A stretch of 64,000 nt of DNA from Dasyornis broadbenti (Eukaryota; Chordata; Aves; Passeriformes; Dasyornithidae): positions 142,959 to 206,958 of the forward strand of contig VZRN01000794.1 in the NCBI GenBank assembly GCA_013397935.1. Reading direction: 5' to 3'. The position numbers and the translations under genes were made by a program. This document shows positions 24,655-35,795 of this stretch, piece by piece. The notes beneath the pieces are model-generated. The model was not told where the DNA came from. It searched no databases and saw only the letters and a program-made list of their open reading frames with translations. Position 1 is the first letter of the stretch. Every line of letters starts with the position of its first letter.

Positions 24655-25074
24655 TGTTGTGATTTCACCCAGGCGGGCAACTAAGTACCATGCAGCTACT
24701 CACTCACATCCCTGTTCCTGTGGGATTTGGAGCAGAGTCAGGGAAGGGGAAAACAAAACTTGTGGGTTGAGAAAAGAGCAGTTTAGTAATTGAAACAATG
24801 TAAAATATAACAATACCAGTGATAATTATAATAATGACATATAATGCTGCCACTAATAGTAATAATAGTAATAGTAATAAAAATTAATAAAACTCAGAGG
24901 ATTAAAAGCCCCAAAGCCAAACAAGTGATGCACAATACAATTGCTCACTGCTTGCTGACCGATGCCCAACCCATCCCTGAACAGCAATCAGTCCCTTCCA
25001 GGTAGCTCCCCCCTCAGTTTATACACTGAGCATATGCTAAGAAAATTAATTCTATCCCAGCCAAAACCTGGACA
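24655..25074 (-). mobile_element. Avian ERV LTR, copy B (about 420 bp)
   Basis: This belongs to the same family as the copy at 3093-3605. On the plus strand it opens TGTTGTGATTTCACCC and ends CCAAAACCTGGACA. Family landmarks seen are 'AACTTGTGGGTTGAGA' (about 24755), an AT-rich TAATAATAG microsatellite-like centre (24855-24885), 'AAGTGATGCACAATAC' (24924) and 'TGCTGACCGATGCCCA' (24953). In the sense (minus) direction a TATAAA survives near 25020, while the polyadenylation signal is mutated. A segment present in copy A (the 'GGGTCAGCTGTCCC' part) is deleted here between about 25035 and 25042. The flanking sequence below it looks proviral, so this is probably the 5' LTR of a truncated element rather than a solo LTR. 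Confidence 0.85.
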
Positions 25075-28000
25075 GTTTGTGAGGCCTGCGAAACATCTAC
25101 CCAGTGTCCAGCAACATCCACCCATAACAATTCTTATAATAATAAAATCTCTGTTCTAAAAAGCACAGAGCCATCTTTTCTAGCCAGGTCTGGCAGGGAG
25201 CTGTGCTGCACCTGACAGGAGCAGCATGTGGGAGAAGCTGTGGGCAGTGTGCTGGAGCTGTGCCTTGCCCAGGGTTAGCAGCTGTCTGTGTGGCCAGACA
25301 CCAGCAGCAGGCTGCTCAGTGCACGTGTGCTGCCATGGCTGGGGCTGCTCAGAGGGAAATGATGCTGGCAGCTGAAGGGCAGTGGGGCCTGGTTCTGTGC
25401 CTTAGGTGCTTCTCCTGCCGGGGATATCTGTGCTGCAGATACATGCAGTGTAGAATAATAATCACCTTTCCCACTAGGAAACCCTAGCTGAGCATTGTAA
25501 CCTTCACTGGGTGTAGTGGATAACCAGGAGATCTCCTCTGCCAACTGTTACTTTTACAAATCTGTCAAACTTGCCAAGTGCTCTGAAACCTGGTTATTGC
25601 ACCAGTTTTGTTGGGGAGGAAGGGAAAGAATGTGTAACTTAAAATTATACATAAGAAGGCAGCGGGAAAAAACTATCAGCCTAACGTTGTGGCTGAACGA
25701 GCTTTTATCAAAGATATGGGCAAACACATAAGTGTCAGTTTGATTGCAGTCACAGCCAGGAAAAGCTGTGTGCTTGCGGTGCTCCATCAGGAACACCTGT
25801 TAGCGGGAGGGATTCCTCTCTGACGAAGCCGAGAACTCCTTCCCAAAAGGGAGATTTTTTCCTTTCCCACTAAGTGTTTCCCCAGGCTGTTGCTGGAGCT
25901 TGCAAATGCAAAGCACCAAAGGGAATCCTAACAAGTGGGAGCAGAGCTGCCAAGCATAGCAGAACTGAGGCACAGCACTGAGCAGTGAGGGAATGCAGGC
26001 ACGCAGGGAGAGGCCATCCAGCCCTACACACGGATAGGAGAAGGGAGACTGGGCTAAACCACAACACGAACACAAATCTGCTTCTCTGCATTGAATATCC
26101 CAGCTGTAGTGATCTGGGACCTTGATCACAGAGTGTTGAGGCAGATGGAGCTGGTGTGTATTCTCTAGAAATGTTTGCACATACGTGATATTTTTACATA
26201 CATTGCAGAGCAGGCATTAAGGCATTATTGGTGGCATGAATTTGGGGAGGGTCACAGGACCTGAGGCTATGAAGGAATCATGCCCCTTCTATAAAGGAAG
26301 AGCTGTAAATCTTGTGGAATTTTCCAGACATGTAAAATTTACTAACAATTGGTACAACTGCTTGAATATTACTTTTCTATTGTTAACAAATTTTGTGAAA
26401 TGGTTCTCTTTTGTCCCTTTGGCTATCCATTCCACTGGCTCAGTCAAGCAGTTGTTGAAATAGAGGTCTCTTGGGATGGCACAGTTGTTTGCAGCATGAA
26501 GCAGAATGTGTGTATGTGACTTACACAAATAACAGTAGTAAAGAGATCCTGGTCTTTGAAAGATAAGTGATATGCAGAGAAATGTGAAAGAACTCAAGGA
26601 GTGGTCTAAAACAGTTTTCTCAGCCTACTCAAAATTTCAAAGCTTTTAAGGCTGTTGTCTTTGGGTCCTTTTACTGCTTAAATATGTATTCCAGTTTCTT
26701 TGGCTTTGTGGAGAAGTTACTAGTGTTAGTTCAGACTCTGAGATGTAAAGAGAGAAGGAAAATGAAGAATTTCAGGTGGCACAACCAAACCATGTGATAA
26801 CACAAGGATTTAGTAGAAAAAAGTATGTGGACACTTAGTCTCATAATGTTTTTTTCTTTGTCCCTCTGTCCCACTATGAAATTATATACACTTATAGAAG
26901 ATCTTGTTGAGAATGTGTCCTTATTTCTTTTTCTTTGACAACCAATAGTAAAGACACCGTCCTCTCTTGGAAACCTAAGAGTTATTGAGTAGATTTTTAT
27001 GGCAATATTAAAAATTGTTCTTATTTGTAAGAACATTTGTGATACTATAAACCTAGGTTCACTGGGAGCACTGAGTTGCATTAGAAGCTCTAAACCAGAT
27101 AAGTAAGGTGCTGGCATCAGGCAGGAATTCTTGTTGTGCAACAAAAATAACATTTGAGATGGATTTTCTTAATGGTGACTGAGTTATGATTTAGTCATAT
27201 CTACATCTTCATGCAAGTATTTTGGTCAAATGGATCAGTATTTCCTCTGTGGTTCAAAGGCTGTGGTCATTGGTTGGCCTTGTCTGTAAGCTTTGGCAAA
27301 TGGAATTTTTCTTTGCTCAGCTTTCTCCCTAATGGATGATGCTATTTTTCCTCATCCTAAAAATTCAAGTTTTCTTTGCATCGCTCAGTGTGATGTTTTG
27401 ATATTTGCTTCTGAGTTGAGTAGCAACGAGATAATTCAGGAAAAGAAAAATCCAGGATATTGCTTGGTAAATACGATGTACTTGGAAATGCAAAATGAGG
27501 ACTGCCCATGATTTCTTTATTGTGTCGCTCTGTTCGCCAGTCCTGCACATTGTTCTGCACAACTGTTGCCCTATTCTCTGCTTGTACTGCAGCAGGTACA
27601 GCCTTTCCTCAGGATTTGTTCACTTGGAAAGGAGCTCTTGCCCTGTCCACATTACACCTGTGCTTAGAAATGAAACAGGTATTGTCCTCCATAAATTATT
27701 GCTGACTTTCATTGGCTCTTTGATGACAGTCAAATTCAGCAGACACAGATGTTTACACTGGTCTCAGCTGAACCTGTTCAGGTTTGGTTCATAACATAAA
27801 CCTGTAATTACCGCAAAAAAAGGGAAACTTCTCTGAAGACTGAGTGCCTTTTGAATTTATGCAGAGTATACAATTACAAGATGTAATTCTTGCAATGTAA
27901 AAAAGAAATAACAATGTTACAGTTCTAAATTCTGTGTTGAAAGTACTTTGTCCTTGAAAATCCTGCCAAGGGCTGCCTCCCACAGAGACTGAGTAATAAC

Positions 28001-31000
28001 TAGCTTTAAAAAAGGATTAGCACATGTGGCGTTTCATGGAATGGGCCCTAACCCTGACTATGACTTCTAGGTTCCACCAAAGTGCAAATGCTAAATAAGA
28101 TGGGAACTAAATTAGAAATCTCCCAAGGTAGCATCAAAATTGTTGTAGTAAGAGGAATATTATGAAAAGATAAATAAAGCTGGTGGTTACTAAAATACGC
28201 TTTTCGTTGTAACTCGGCATAACTTTTTAATTGGCTCCTAAAAGGTGCAGCATAACAAATGAGTTGTTGAGGTCCCAGAAGCAGCTCTTGTCTGTGAACA
28301 ATGTGTTTTAGTTATGGTGTTATTTTCAGGACTGACTTGTGGGTTTTATAACCCTCAGCAGCGTAAAAGCTCTGGAGAGTCTCTGCTGAGTTGTGTGTCC
28401 GTGCTTGGCCCCTGTACGGAGTGGCTCCATGGGAAATGTGCATTCTTACCTTATCCTTGGAGGGACCCCAGAACTTGTGAGCTCCCCTCAGCCAGGATGA
28501 GCTGGAGATGAGCTCTGGCTGCAGGACAGGTGCCTGTGCCGTGGGGCCCCCTGAGCTCCATGCCCCATTCCCGATGCAGCTGTATGCTCTGCCCTGCCTT
28601 GTGCTGCCATGGGAGGTGCTTGTTTCTGCTGACCAGGCTGTCTGTAAGGTCACCAAGCCCACGTACTCACTTGTTCAGCACTACACTGTGCTTTTAGGTT
28701 TTCCAATTTGGTGGGGCAATCATTCACCTTCTATATATCCTATTTTGGAAGGCAGGATTTATGGTTGTAATTGTTTGTGCTGACACAAGATTTGCAGGAC
28801 CCGTGTGTACAGTCTTTGATCACCGAAGTCATTGATTTTGTCTCTCACTTTCAAGTGCATTTGTGTTGAATGCAGAGTACAACACATGCATCCCATCATT
28901 ATTTTTTGAATTTCAAAATCTTACAGCAATATTACGTGAAAAATGAGATCAAAGGTAAAATTTGGCTGATTTACATCTGTGTGACCTTCAGTAAGGCTGC
29001 ATGTGTATAGTCAAGGATTATAAGTCAATTTTAGTCCCATATTTTAGCACTTTATTTTATATCTATATTGAAAATATTTTCTGGTAGTGTAAGAGATTTT
29101 TATTGCATTTCAATCAAAAAAATTATCATAATACTACAGAACTGATTGACACTTTTCAGTTTAAGTCCTTGTTTATGAAGAGCTTTTGCAGCTTACTTTG
29201 ATCTAAATGTCTATTTTTGGAGTTACATAAACACAAGCTAACAGAGAACCTGTTTGCTTAAATCAAAATATGTCTTTTTTTCCTTTCCCATCAGAGAACT
29301 TTCTTCTTTCAAGGAAGCCTTTAGAAAAAATTGCATCCAGATTCTTAGCTTGATTGTTGGTATTCTATTCTTTGAACAAGTGAAGCAGCAGCCCCTATAC
29401 AGCTGTCATGTCAGAAAGCTGAGATGGCATTTGCAGGGTTACTTGTGAATAAAGATGAGCAGTCTCAGGGTATGAGCTGAGCATGTTGTGCTCTCTGCTC
29501 CCAGTGATGCCTGAGGAGGCTGCTGAGCAAATGGGACGCACCGTAGGGAAGACAGGCAGCGCCACAGGAGCAGCAGGTGCTCTTCAGCTGCTGCAGTCCC
29601 TTGAATGAGGAACAGTGCAGCCATCACAGGATTGCTGGCCTTGGATCCCAGTCTGGCTTGTCTCATCAGCAGTTCTGGTGCCTCTGCCATGGTTTGTGCT
29701 GCTTAGTGAAAGTCAGTCTGTCCTGTGTCCTGGCTGCTGCAAGCCACAAAGCTGAGCTGAGAACGGGACAGGAGGGCCGTGTCTTTCTGTCCAGCTGGAA
29801 GTGAGCAGCTCCTTTGTGCATGAGCTCCAATGCCCCAGCAGAGTTTGTGAGGCCAGGATGGCTGATCCTTAAGAAAATGGGTTGTGCAGTGACACAGACA
29901 ATAAAGCTGCAAGTACAGCCTTCACTTCACACTGAAAACTAAGAGGGCAGCCAGTAAATCCATTGAAAGTTTTGTATGATTGTTATCCCAGGTATGCCTT
30001 ATGGTGTATTTCCATATGTGTGTGCTCCCTGACTATGACCCAAATTGACTCTTCCACCTTCTACATAATTAATGAAGTTGAAATGGCTTAAGTACAAAGT
30101 CAAGTCATATTACTGAAATGGAATATGTTGCTATTAACATGTTATCTAATTTGCATAATGAAATCAGATGGCTTTAGAGTGTTAAAGCTTTTTTATTTTA
30201 GATCTAATTGTCATTGTGTCTTTCATTATTAACTAAAAAAAGTTACAAGAATAATGCGTATGAACTTTTGGAATGATTGATTTAAAACTGAAAGCCAAAG
30301 CAAATTAAGTGCCTTTTACTGATGTGATCTGGCACCAATGAAGGACAGTAATAGTTTAAAGACTAATTTATTTAACCTTAAGCTTATTTCTAGATCTGAT
30401 GTTAAAGTAAGACTAAAAGCTTAGCTAGAAGACAGACATGCCTTATGTAAGTCTCACAAAAGTTTCCTGCATACAAGCAGCTGAGTCACCTTGTAAACAA
30501 TGTAGACAACAGATAAGTTTTGCTTCATCTTATCTTAACAGTGCAGTTGGGGGTAAGAATTGGACTTATTCTGAAAATGTGGATGTTCAAAAAGTGACCG
30601 TTTAAGTGGAAATCAATGAACAAGGAGCTGTTTGTGTAAATGTGGTAATTGGAGAAGCAGGTGGTTGACAATGTGTAGCTGTTTGCAGGTCAGTCTCCAG
30701 GTGAGCTGCATGTGGATTTTTTCACATGTAGCTCCTGTAGTCTGCTTTATAGTCTCACTTTCTGAGTTTAATGTCTTTCAAAAATGTCTCCTGGTCCTTA
30801 ATGGGCTGCAGCAGATCTGTGCTGCTCCCTCAATAGTTGCTAACAGTTTCGAGGTGAAATTCTCCTGGTTTTGGAGCATTTCCTAAAAGGCACTGAAAGA
30901 ACACAGTTAAAAAAAAACCTATTGGCCCTAATAGAGCTGTGAAAAACCTTTTATTACTCAGCCTTTTGTAGGCTCAGCTCCTCAGGCAGCACTGGCTTAA

Positions 31001-32299
31001 ATGAAGTGTAAGGTTTATGACCAAGCTTCTTACAATACTGTGAAAACTGCTTTGAGTAAATCTGTAGGACGGAGACTTCCCAGGAAATGGTTTGGAGCAA
31101 ATGGCATTGATTAGAGAGGAACACAGCACCAACACTAGGCACAGAAATTCCTTGAAAAAGTCCAGTGAATTGGCTGTAGCTGTCATTTTGCAATATGTAT
31201 ATTTTGGATTGCTGCAGGCCTGCCATAACATGGTAACTAAATCCAATAAAAGTGTAGAATAAAAGAGGATGTGCAAAGTGCTGAGGTGCAGACTGCCTGC
31301 AGACAGGCCACAGCTTTTTGGGGTCGAAGTGGAGTCTCAGATCCACCCTCCAAGCGAGAGTAGCAGAGGTCAGAGCCTCTCTGGTCACTCACTCATCAGA
31401 AGGCTGAGCAAGGCTATAATAGGTAGATCTTAATTAGCATCTGATTTCTGTTTCTCTCAGAATGAATTAGCAGCTTATCAGGAAATTATTGTGTTCATGT
31501 TCAACACTTGATTTGCTCTTAGCAGAAACACATCTACTTCCCTCTCATGACAAAAGTTACATTTTTTACAATTAATCCCAAAGTTTGCAAGTTACAGTTT
31601 AAAGAAATTACTTACTTACCTCTAGTACAGTCCATGGACTAAAGAAAGCAGCAATACCAATTCAGTCTGGAGAATTCTTCAAAATTAGCTTATCTAGAAA
31701 AGATACTACCAAGAAATTCAACTTAAAATGTCTAAATATACCTTATTTTTGATGGAAAAGTGTTAACTTTCATAAGAATTATTCAAAGCTCAGTTGAGGC
31801 ATTTTAATTTGATTTTCAAGAGCAGATAAGCTTTAAAGCTAGGATGAAAGGTGTTTAAACAGGTATTACTATTATGAAGATAAAGAAAATATCTACAGTA
31901 TCTGACAGGAGTAAGTTTTCTACTGTCCATAATTTTAATAAAATTTTGAAAAGTTGCGCAAGTATTCTGACTTGCTAAAGAAAAACCCCAACTCCACAAA
32001 CTTCCCATGGCGTTGAAGACCAGACAGTGATCCAAAACACCAGCTGTGGCATGAAAGAGGAAAACTTAAGATTGTGGGAAATTCCTGATCCCTAGGAGAT
32101 ACCAGATCTAGAATGAAACTTTCTTGGCAAAGTACTAATCCCAGCAGCTCTGCACTAGTTCTGTGCAGGTGCATTGTAGCCAGGTCTGGTCTGATTGCTG
32201 GTGTGAAGCTGATTTGGCACATGGCAGCACTTTGATCTATGGTGTGCTGGGGTCAGGGTGGCTCTGGTAGCTGTGTCAGCGCCCGCGGCACAGACTGTG
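25075..32299. other. Gene-poor stretch with GC-richer patches
   Basis: GC-richer patches at about 25190-25440, 28340-28660 and 29440-29830 hold overlapping open frames on both strands but no recognisable domain and no CpG enrichment. The intervals 28840-29160 and 30050-30420 are AT-rich, and the second is dense in TAAT cores. A 145-codon minus frame at 30954-31388 begins without ATG and has no family signature. A strong isolated minus donor (AGAG|GTAAGTAAG) lies near 31620 with no acceptable exon. Confidence 0.5.
30050..30420. promoter_or_regulatory. Candidate conserved non-coding element
   Basis: A run of homeodomain-like and octamer-like cores includes ATAATTAATGAAG, TTTGCATAATGAAAT, TCTAATTGTCATTG, TGATTGATTTAAA and CTAATTTATTTAACC. 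This density in a gene-poor setting is enhancer-like. It was judged by eye, and AT-richness alone could produce it. Confidence 0.18.
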
Positions 32300-32384
32300 A
32301 CTCTTGGGGTGTCCTGCACAGGGCTGGGAGCTGGACTCTACCGTCCTGATGGATCCCTTCCAACTCAGCAGCTTCTGTGATTTC
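32300..32384 (+). mobile_element. CR1 LINE 3' end fragment
   Basis: 'GGTGTCCTGCACAGGGCTGG', then GAGCTGGACTC, then 'GGATCCCTTCCAACTCAGCA' and TTCTGTGATTT match the well-known 3' tail of avian CR1 elements. Only this tail is present, a 5'-truncated and decayed copy as is usual for CR1. Confidence 0.88.
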
Positions 32385-35300
32385 AGCCAGTGTGTAGTGT
32401 TTGCTGCCAGAGTGGATTTCCCTTGCTTTGCAAGGTGCTTCTGCAGTGCTCACATGCTCCAGTGCTTAAAAACACATAGAACCATGTATTGCTCTTTTCC
32501 TTTAAGCAAACCTTGGGCTGCCCCCAGAGATGTTTTAAGATGCAGCCCCTGCTAAGGGAGGGAAGCTTTCCATATGCTTTGAGCGATAGGAAGATGAGAT
32601 TCAGAAAGGAAAGGCTGGTAGCAACCTTCTGAGAATTTCCAGCTCATGCAGAGAAGCTGAGCAGTGAACAGACCCAGCCAAACCTCAGGGGTGCTGCGGA
32701 GAAAAACTTCCAAAGGACCACAGAGAAAAATGTGTGGTTTGCTGCAAGAAAGAAAGCCAGAGCTGACTGAACCTCTGCCTGGAAGCGTGAGCCTCCTGCA
32801 AAAATGAAAAGCTCTGTTCCTCTCAGGTCCCCATCACAGCTGGCATAAGGTGTAGCTCTCACTTCCCTGGTCTAGTCACACCATGGAAAGTCAGTGTGTG
32901 ACACCCAGCTCTGAATGGGTGCAGACGAATTTTTTATCTGATTTGGACTGAAAACTCAATTTGGAGCTGAGAAATCTTCATCAGTGGAAGTTTTTTTGAA
33001 TTAAAATTGGTAACTTTCCTAAAAGGTCAGGCCTCAGTAGAAAAGTGCTTCAATGCATTGGTGTATTTGCAAAGAAAAGTCTTTCAAGAGAACTTCCCAT
33101 TCAGCTGTACATTTGTTTTCCACATACTGTAGGAATAGGTTTATTTTAACCTAGCTATTCATATATTCCAAGCTGGTGAAATTAGTAGTCCTTAAGGTTT
33201 GTTCTGGTTTTACAGGTAACTGTTTTAAAAGCTTGAAACCCATTGAACATGGAAGGAACAGCTGCTATAGCAAATCTACCTCTTGATGCAAGTGGCATAA
33301 AACATGAGGAGGTCTGGAAATGGAGAAATTTCTTGACTTTGAGGTAGGAAAACCCCAAACCGGTCCCATTAACAACCTGTTCAGGGAAAAGCAGGCCATA
33401 AAGAGAATGCTTTCGAGAAGGCTCAGGCATATGTTTTTCAATAAATTCGAAAGTGACATTGAATGTTGCATTTGCTTTTGGTGGAGGAGAGGAAGAAAAG
33501 CTATGATTGGCAAAAGTCTGGGCTGGAACTGGAGATTAATGCTCTCAGTCATGTTTTCCTATTCAGCTGAGGCTTGGAAGCCACTTGTCACAGTGTGTAA
33601 AATGCACAGTGCCAGGGACACTCCCTTTGTCCACTCCACATCTGTAACCAGAATTGAAGTCGATTAAGTGTAAACAATGTACAGAAACAGCTGGGATGCA
33701 AACTGCTTGTCTTTATTATTTATTTATATGAACCAGAACATTACATCTAATAGTGCTTGCAATGAAGTCTAACTGAAGTTTTGTGTGTTATCTGTTGGCC
33801 TCAGAAAATAATGCACCCCTGAACTTCAGTTGTGTTTTGCTTAGAGGAGAAACACAACCTCTTGTCCCTCTGGATTATCTTCTAAACTACAACAGCTTCT
33901 GAGCAGACCTGTCTTTGACTTCAGTGGCAGTCTCAGTGGGGGAAAGATCTATTTTCATGTCTGCTGGGAACAGTTGCACAGAACCTGACACGGTTTTCCC
34001 ATTGTTTTAAATGAGCTGTTCCGTTATTTGGATGCACTTCTGGCAGTTGTAGCATAGAGACATCTAAGCGTAGATGCATCTATCTACAGAGTAATTTCTA
34101 GTGCATTTTAGAAAACATACTGGAAGCAAGAACAAGGGGGAAAAAAAAATGGATTGCAGTAACAGCATAAAGGGACCCAGCTCATCACTTCATTCTCTGT
34201 TTCCCTTTGAAAACAAGTTGTTTCCTATAACCTGTATGAGGGTGAGCCGTTTTTATGTGGATTACCATCAAATTTTTCAATTTTGATTACCTCAGTGTTT
34301 TCCCCCAAGTGTGAACTGGGTTGTAGTAATCACTGGAGACTGATACTTACTCTATTTAGTATTTATTCAAAAATTTTAAATGAAGTGGATGCCTTTCTTC
34401 AGTCCTGTTGACTGATGCTCCCAGATGAAGTATTTAAAAGAGGTCTAGAGATGATTCCTGCCCCACTTTGGACTGTAAAAAGCTTGTGATGCTTGTGGAA
34501 CCTGGTGAAATGACAGGCTGATCAATTAACTGACATTCTCCTGAATCATCTAATTACTGCAAGAGAGAGGGAGATGACCGTTGTAGTAGAATCCTTATTT
34601 TGTTTTAAGACATAAATAAAAAATATCTCTGCATTTGTTAAAACACAAAGAACAAAATAAAACTCTAAAGTCATGGTTTCCTTAAAGAATTAGAAGAAAA
34701 CAAGAAAAAAACTTAATGAGAGTCATGGGAAAGTTGCTGTGGAAACAAGTAAAGGAACAATGAAAAACTTCTTCGAGGAGATAGGTCAGGAAGGGTAGGT
34801 TAAAAATCAGACACATTTATTTATTGCCAAAAAAATCTTAGGGGAGGATTTTCATTTTCTCTGGAAAAGTTCAAGAACAAAAAAAGTGTATTTGCCGTGT
34901 TAAATGTCTGTAACACTGTTGAGGAATTTATGCCAAGGAAGCGAAGTTGATGAACAGAATAATTCTGTGGTTGATAAAAAAAAAATAGTGAAATGAATTT
35001 GAAGTTGCAATGATGCCTAGATTGAAGAAAATGGTCTGTTTTCTTACTGCTCACAGCGTGTGCTCTGGGAAGAGCTTGATTTGCATGGTCAAGTACAGCA
35101 GCGAATGTGTGAGTAGCCCATGACAAAATGCCTCCTGTGCCAACAAATCTGCTCTCCGCAGTTTGTTGGATGGGGTGTCAAGGAGCAGAAAATGGCATTG
35201 TGGCTCCCAAAGATGAGATTCTCTGCAGCCAAGTTACACGTTAGCAAAACTGAAATCCGCGTCAGGATTTTTGTCAGGATATATTGTGTGCTCGGTTTTT

Positions 35301-35685
35301 TATCCCCTGGTTGATGTGCCATAACAAGAACACCAATAAGAATGGTAAAAGAAAAAAGCCAGGCTGTTCACAACGCTGCTGCTCAGGCAGTGCCAGCTGA
35401 GAGCTGCAAGCATGAGTGCTGCCCTGCCAGGATTGATGGGCTCTTACACACCCTGTTATTGTTTTGTGCCTTTTTTGCAAAGCACAGTGACCATAAATTG
35501 GCTCAAAGCTTCCAGAGCTTGGTGCTGTATCTGCTGTCAAGTTTTAATTTTGGATCTTGGTCGTGTTTTCCAGTGTTTGTGAAGACTTGTTGGAGGAGTT
35601 AGGGGTGTAATAGCAATGTTCTGCATGAAGAGGAGGCCAGTGAAGGTCAGCATGGTGGTGTAATTGCCACTTGCTTTTGGAAGCA
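32385..35685. other. Non-coding stretch, no gene seen
   Basis: Mixed non-coding DNA. A 115-codon ATG-initiated frame (33320-33667) and overlapping minus frames at 33182-33552 lack domain signatures and splice borders. A9 tracts occur near 34141 and 34978. No repeat family is recognised. Confidence 0.5.
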
Positions 35686-35723
35686 TTGAGTATCCTGGCT
35701 TGGAAGGGACCCACAAGGATGCT
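35686..35723 (-). mobile_element. CR1 LINE 3' end scrap
   Basis: 'TATCCTGGCTTGGAAGGGAC' followed by CCACAAGGATGCTCA is the reverse complement of the CR1 3' tail. It is about 38 bp long, so the assignment rests on a short but characteristic match. Confidence 0.7.
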
Positions 35724-35734
35724 CATGCGTGAGG

Positions 35735-35795
35735 TAATTGGGTGCTCCTGCATTAATTAATTGGGTGTTCATGTGTGCTCTAATTGCCCGTGTTG
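35735..35795. repeat. 23-bp imperfect tandem repeat, about 2.6 copies
   Basis: The units start TAATTGGGTGCTCCTGC (35735), TAATTGGGTGTTCATGTG (35758) and TAATTGCCCGTG (35781). Period is 23 bp with several mismatches between units. It begins 12 bases after a CR1 scrap. Confidence 0.7.

Noticed and set aside
30954..31388. Minus-strand frame of 145 codons
   Set aside because: It starts without ATG, has no recognised domain and is not bordered by good splice sites. Length alone is not significant.
33320..33667. ATG-initiated frame of 116 codons
   Set aside because: The start is genuine, but there are no supporting splice sites, promoter or protein motif, and minus frames overlap it.
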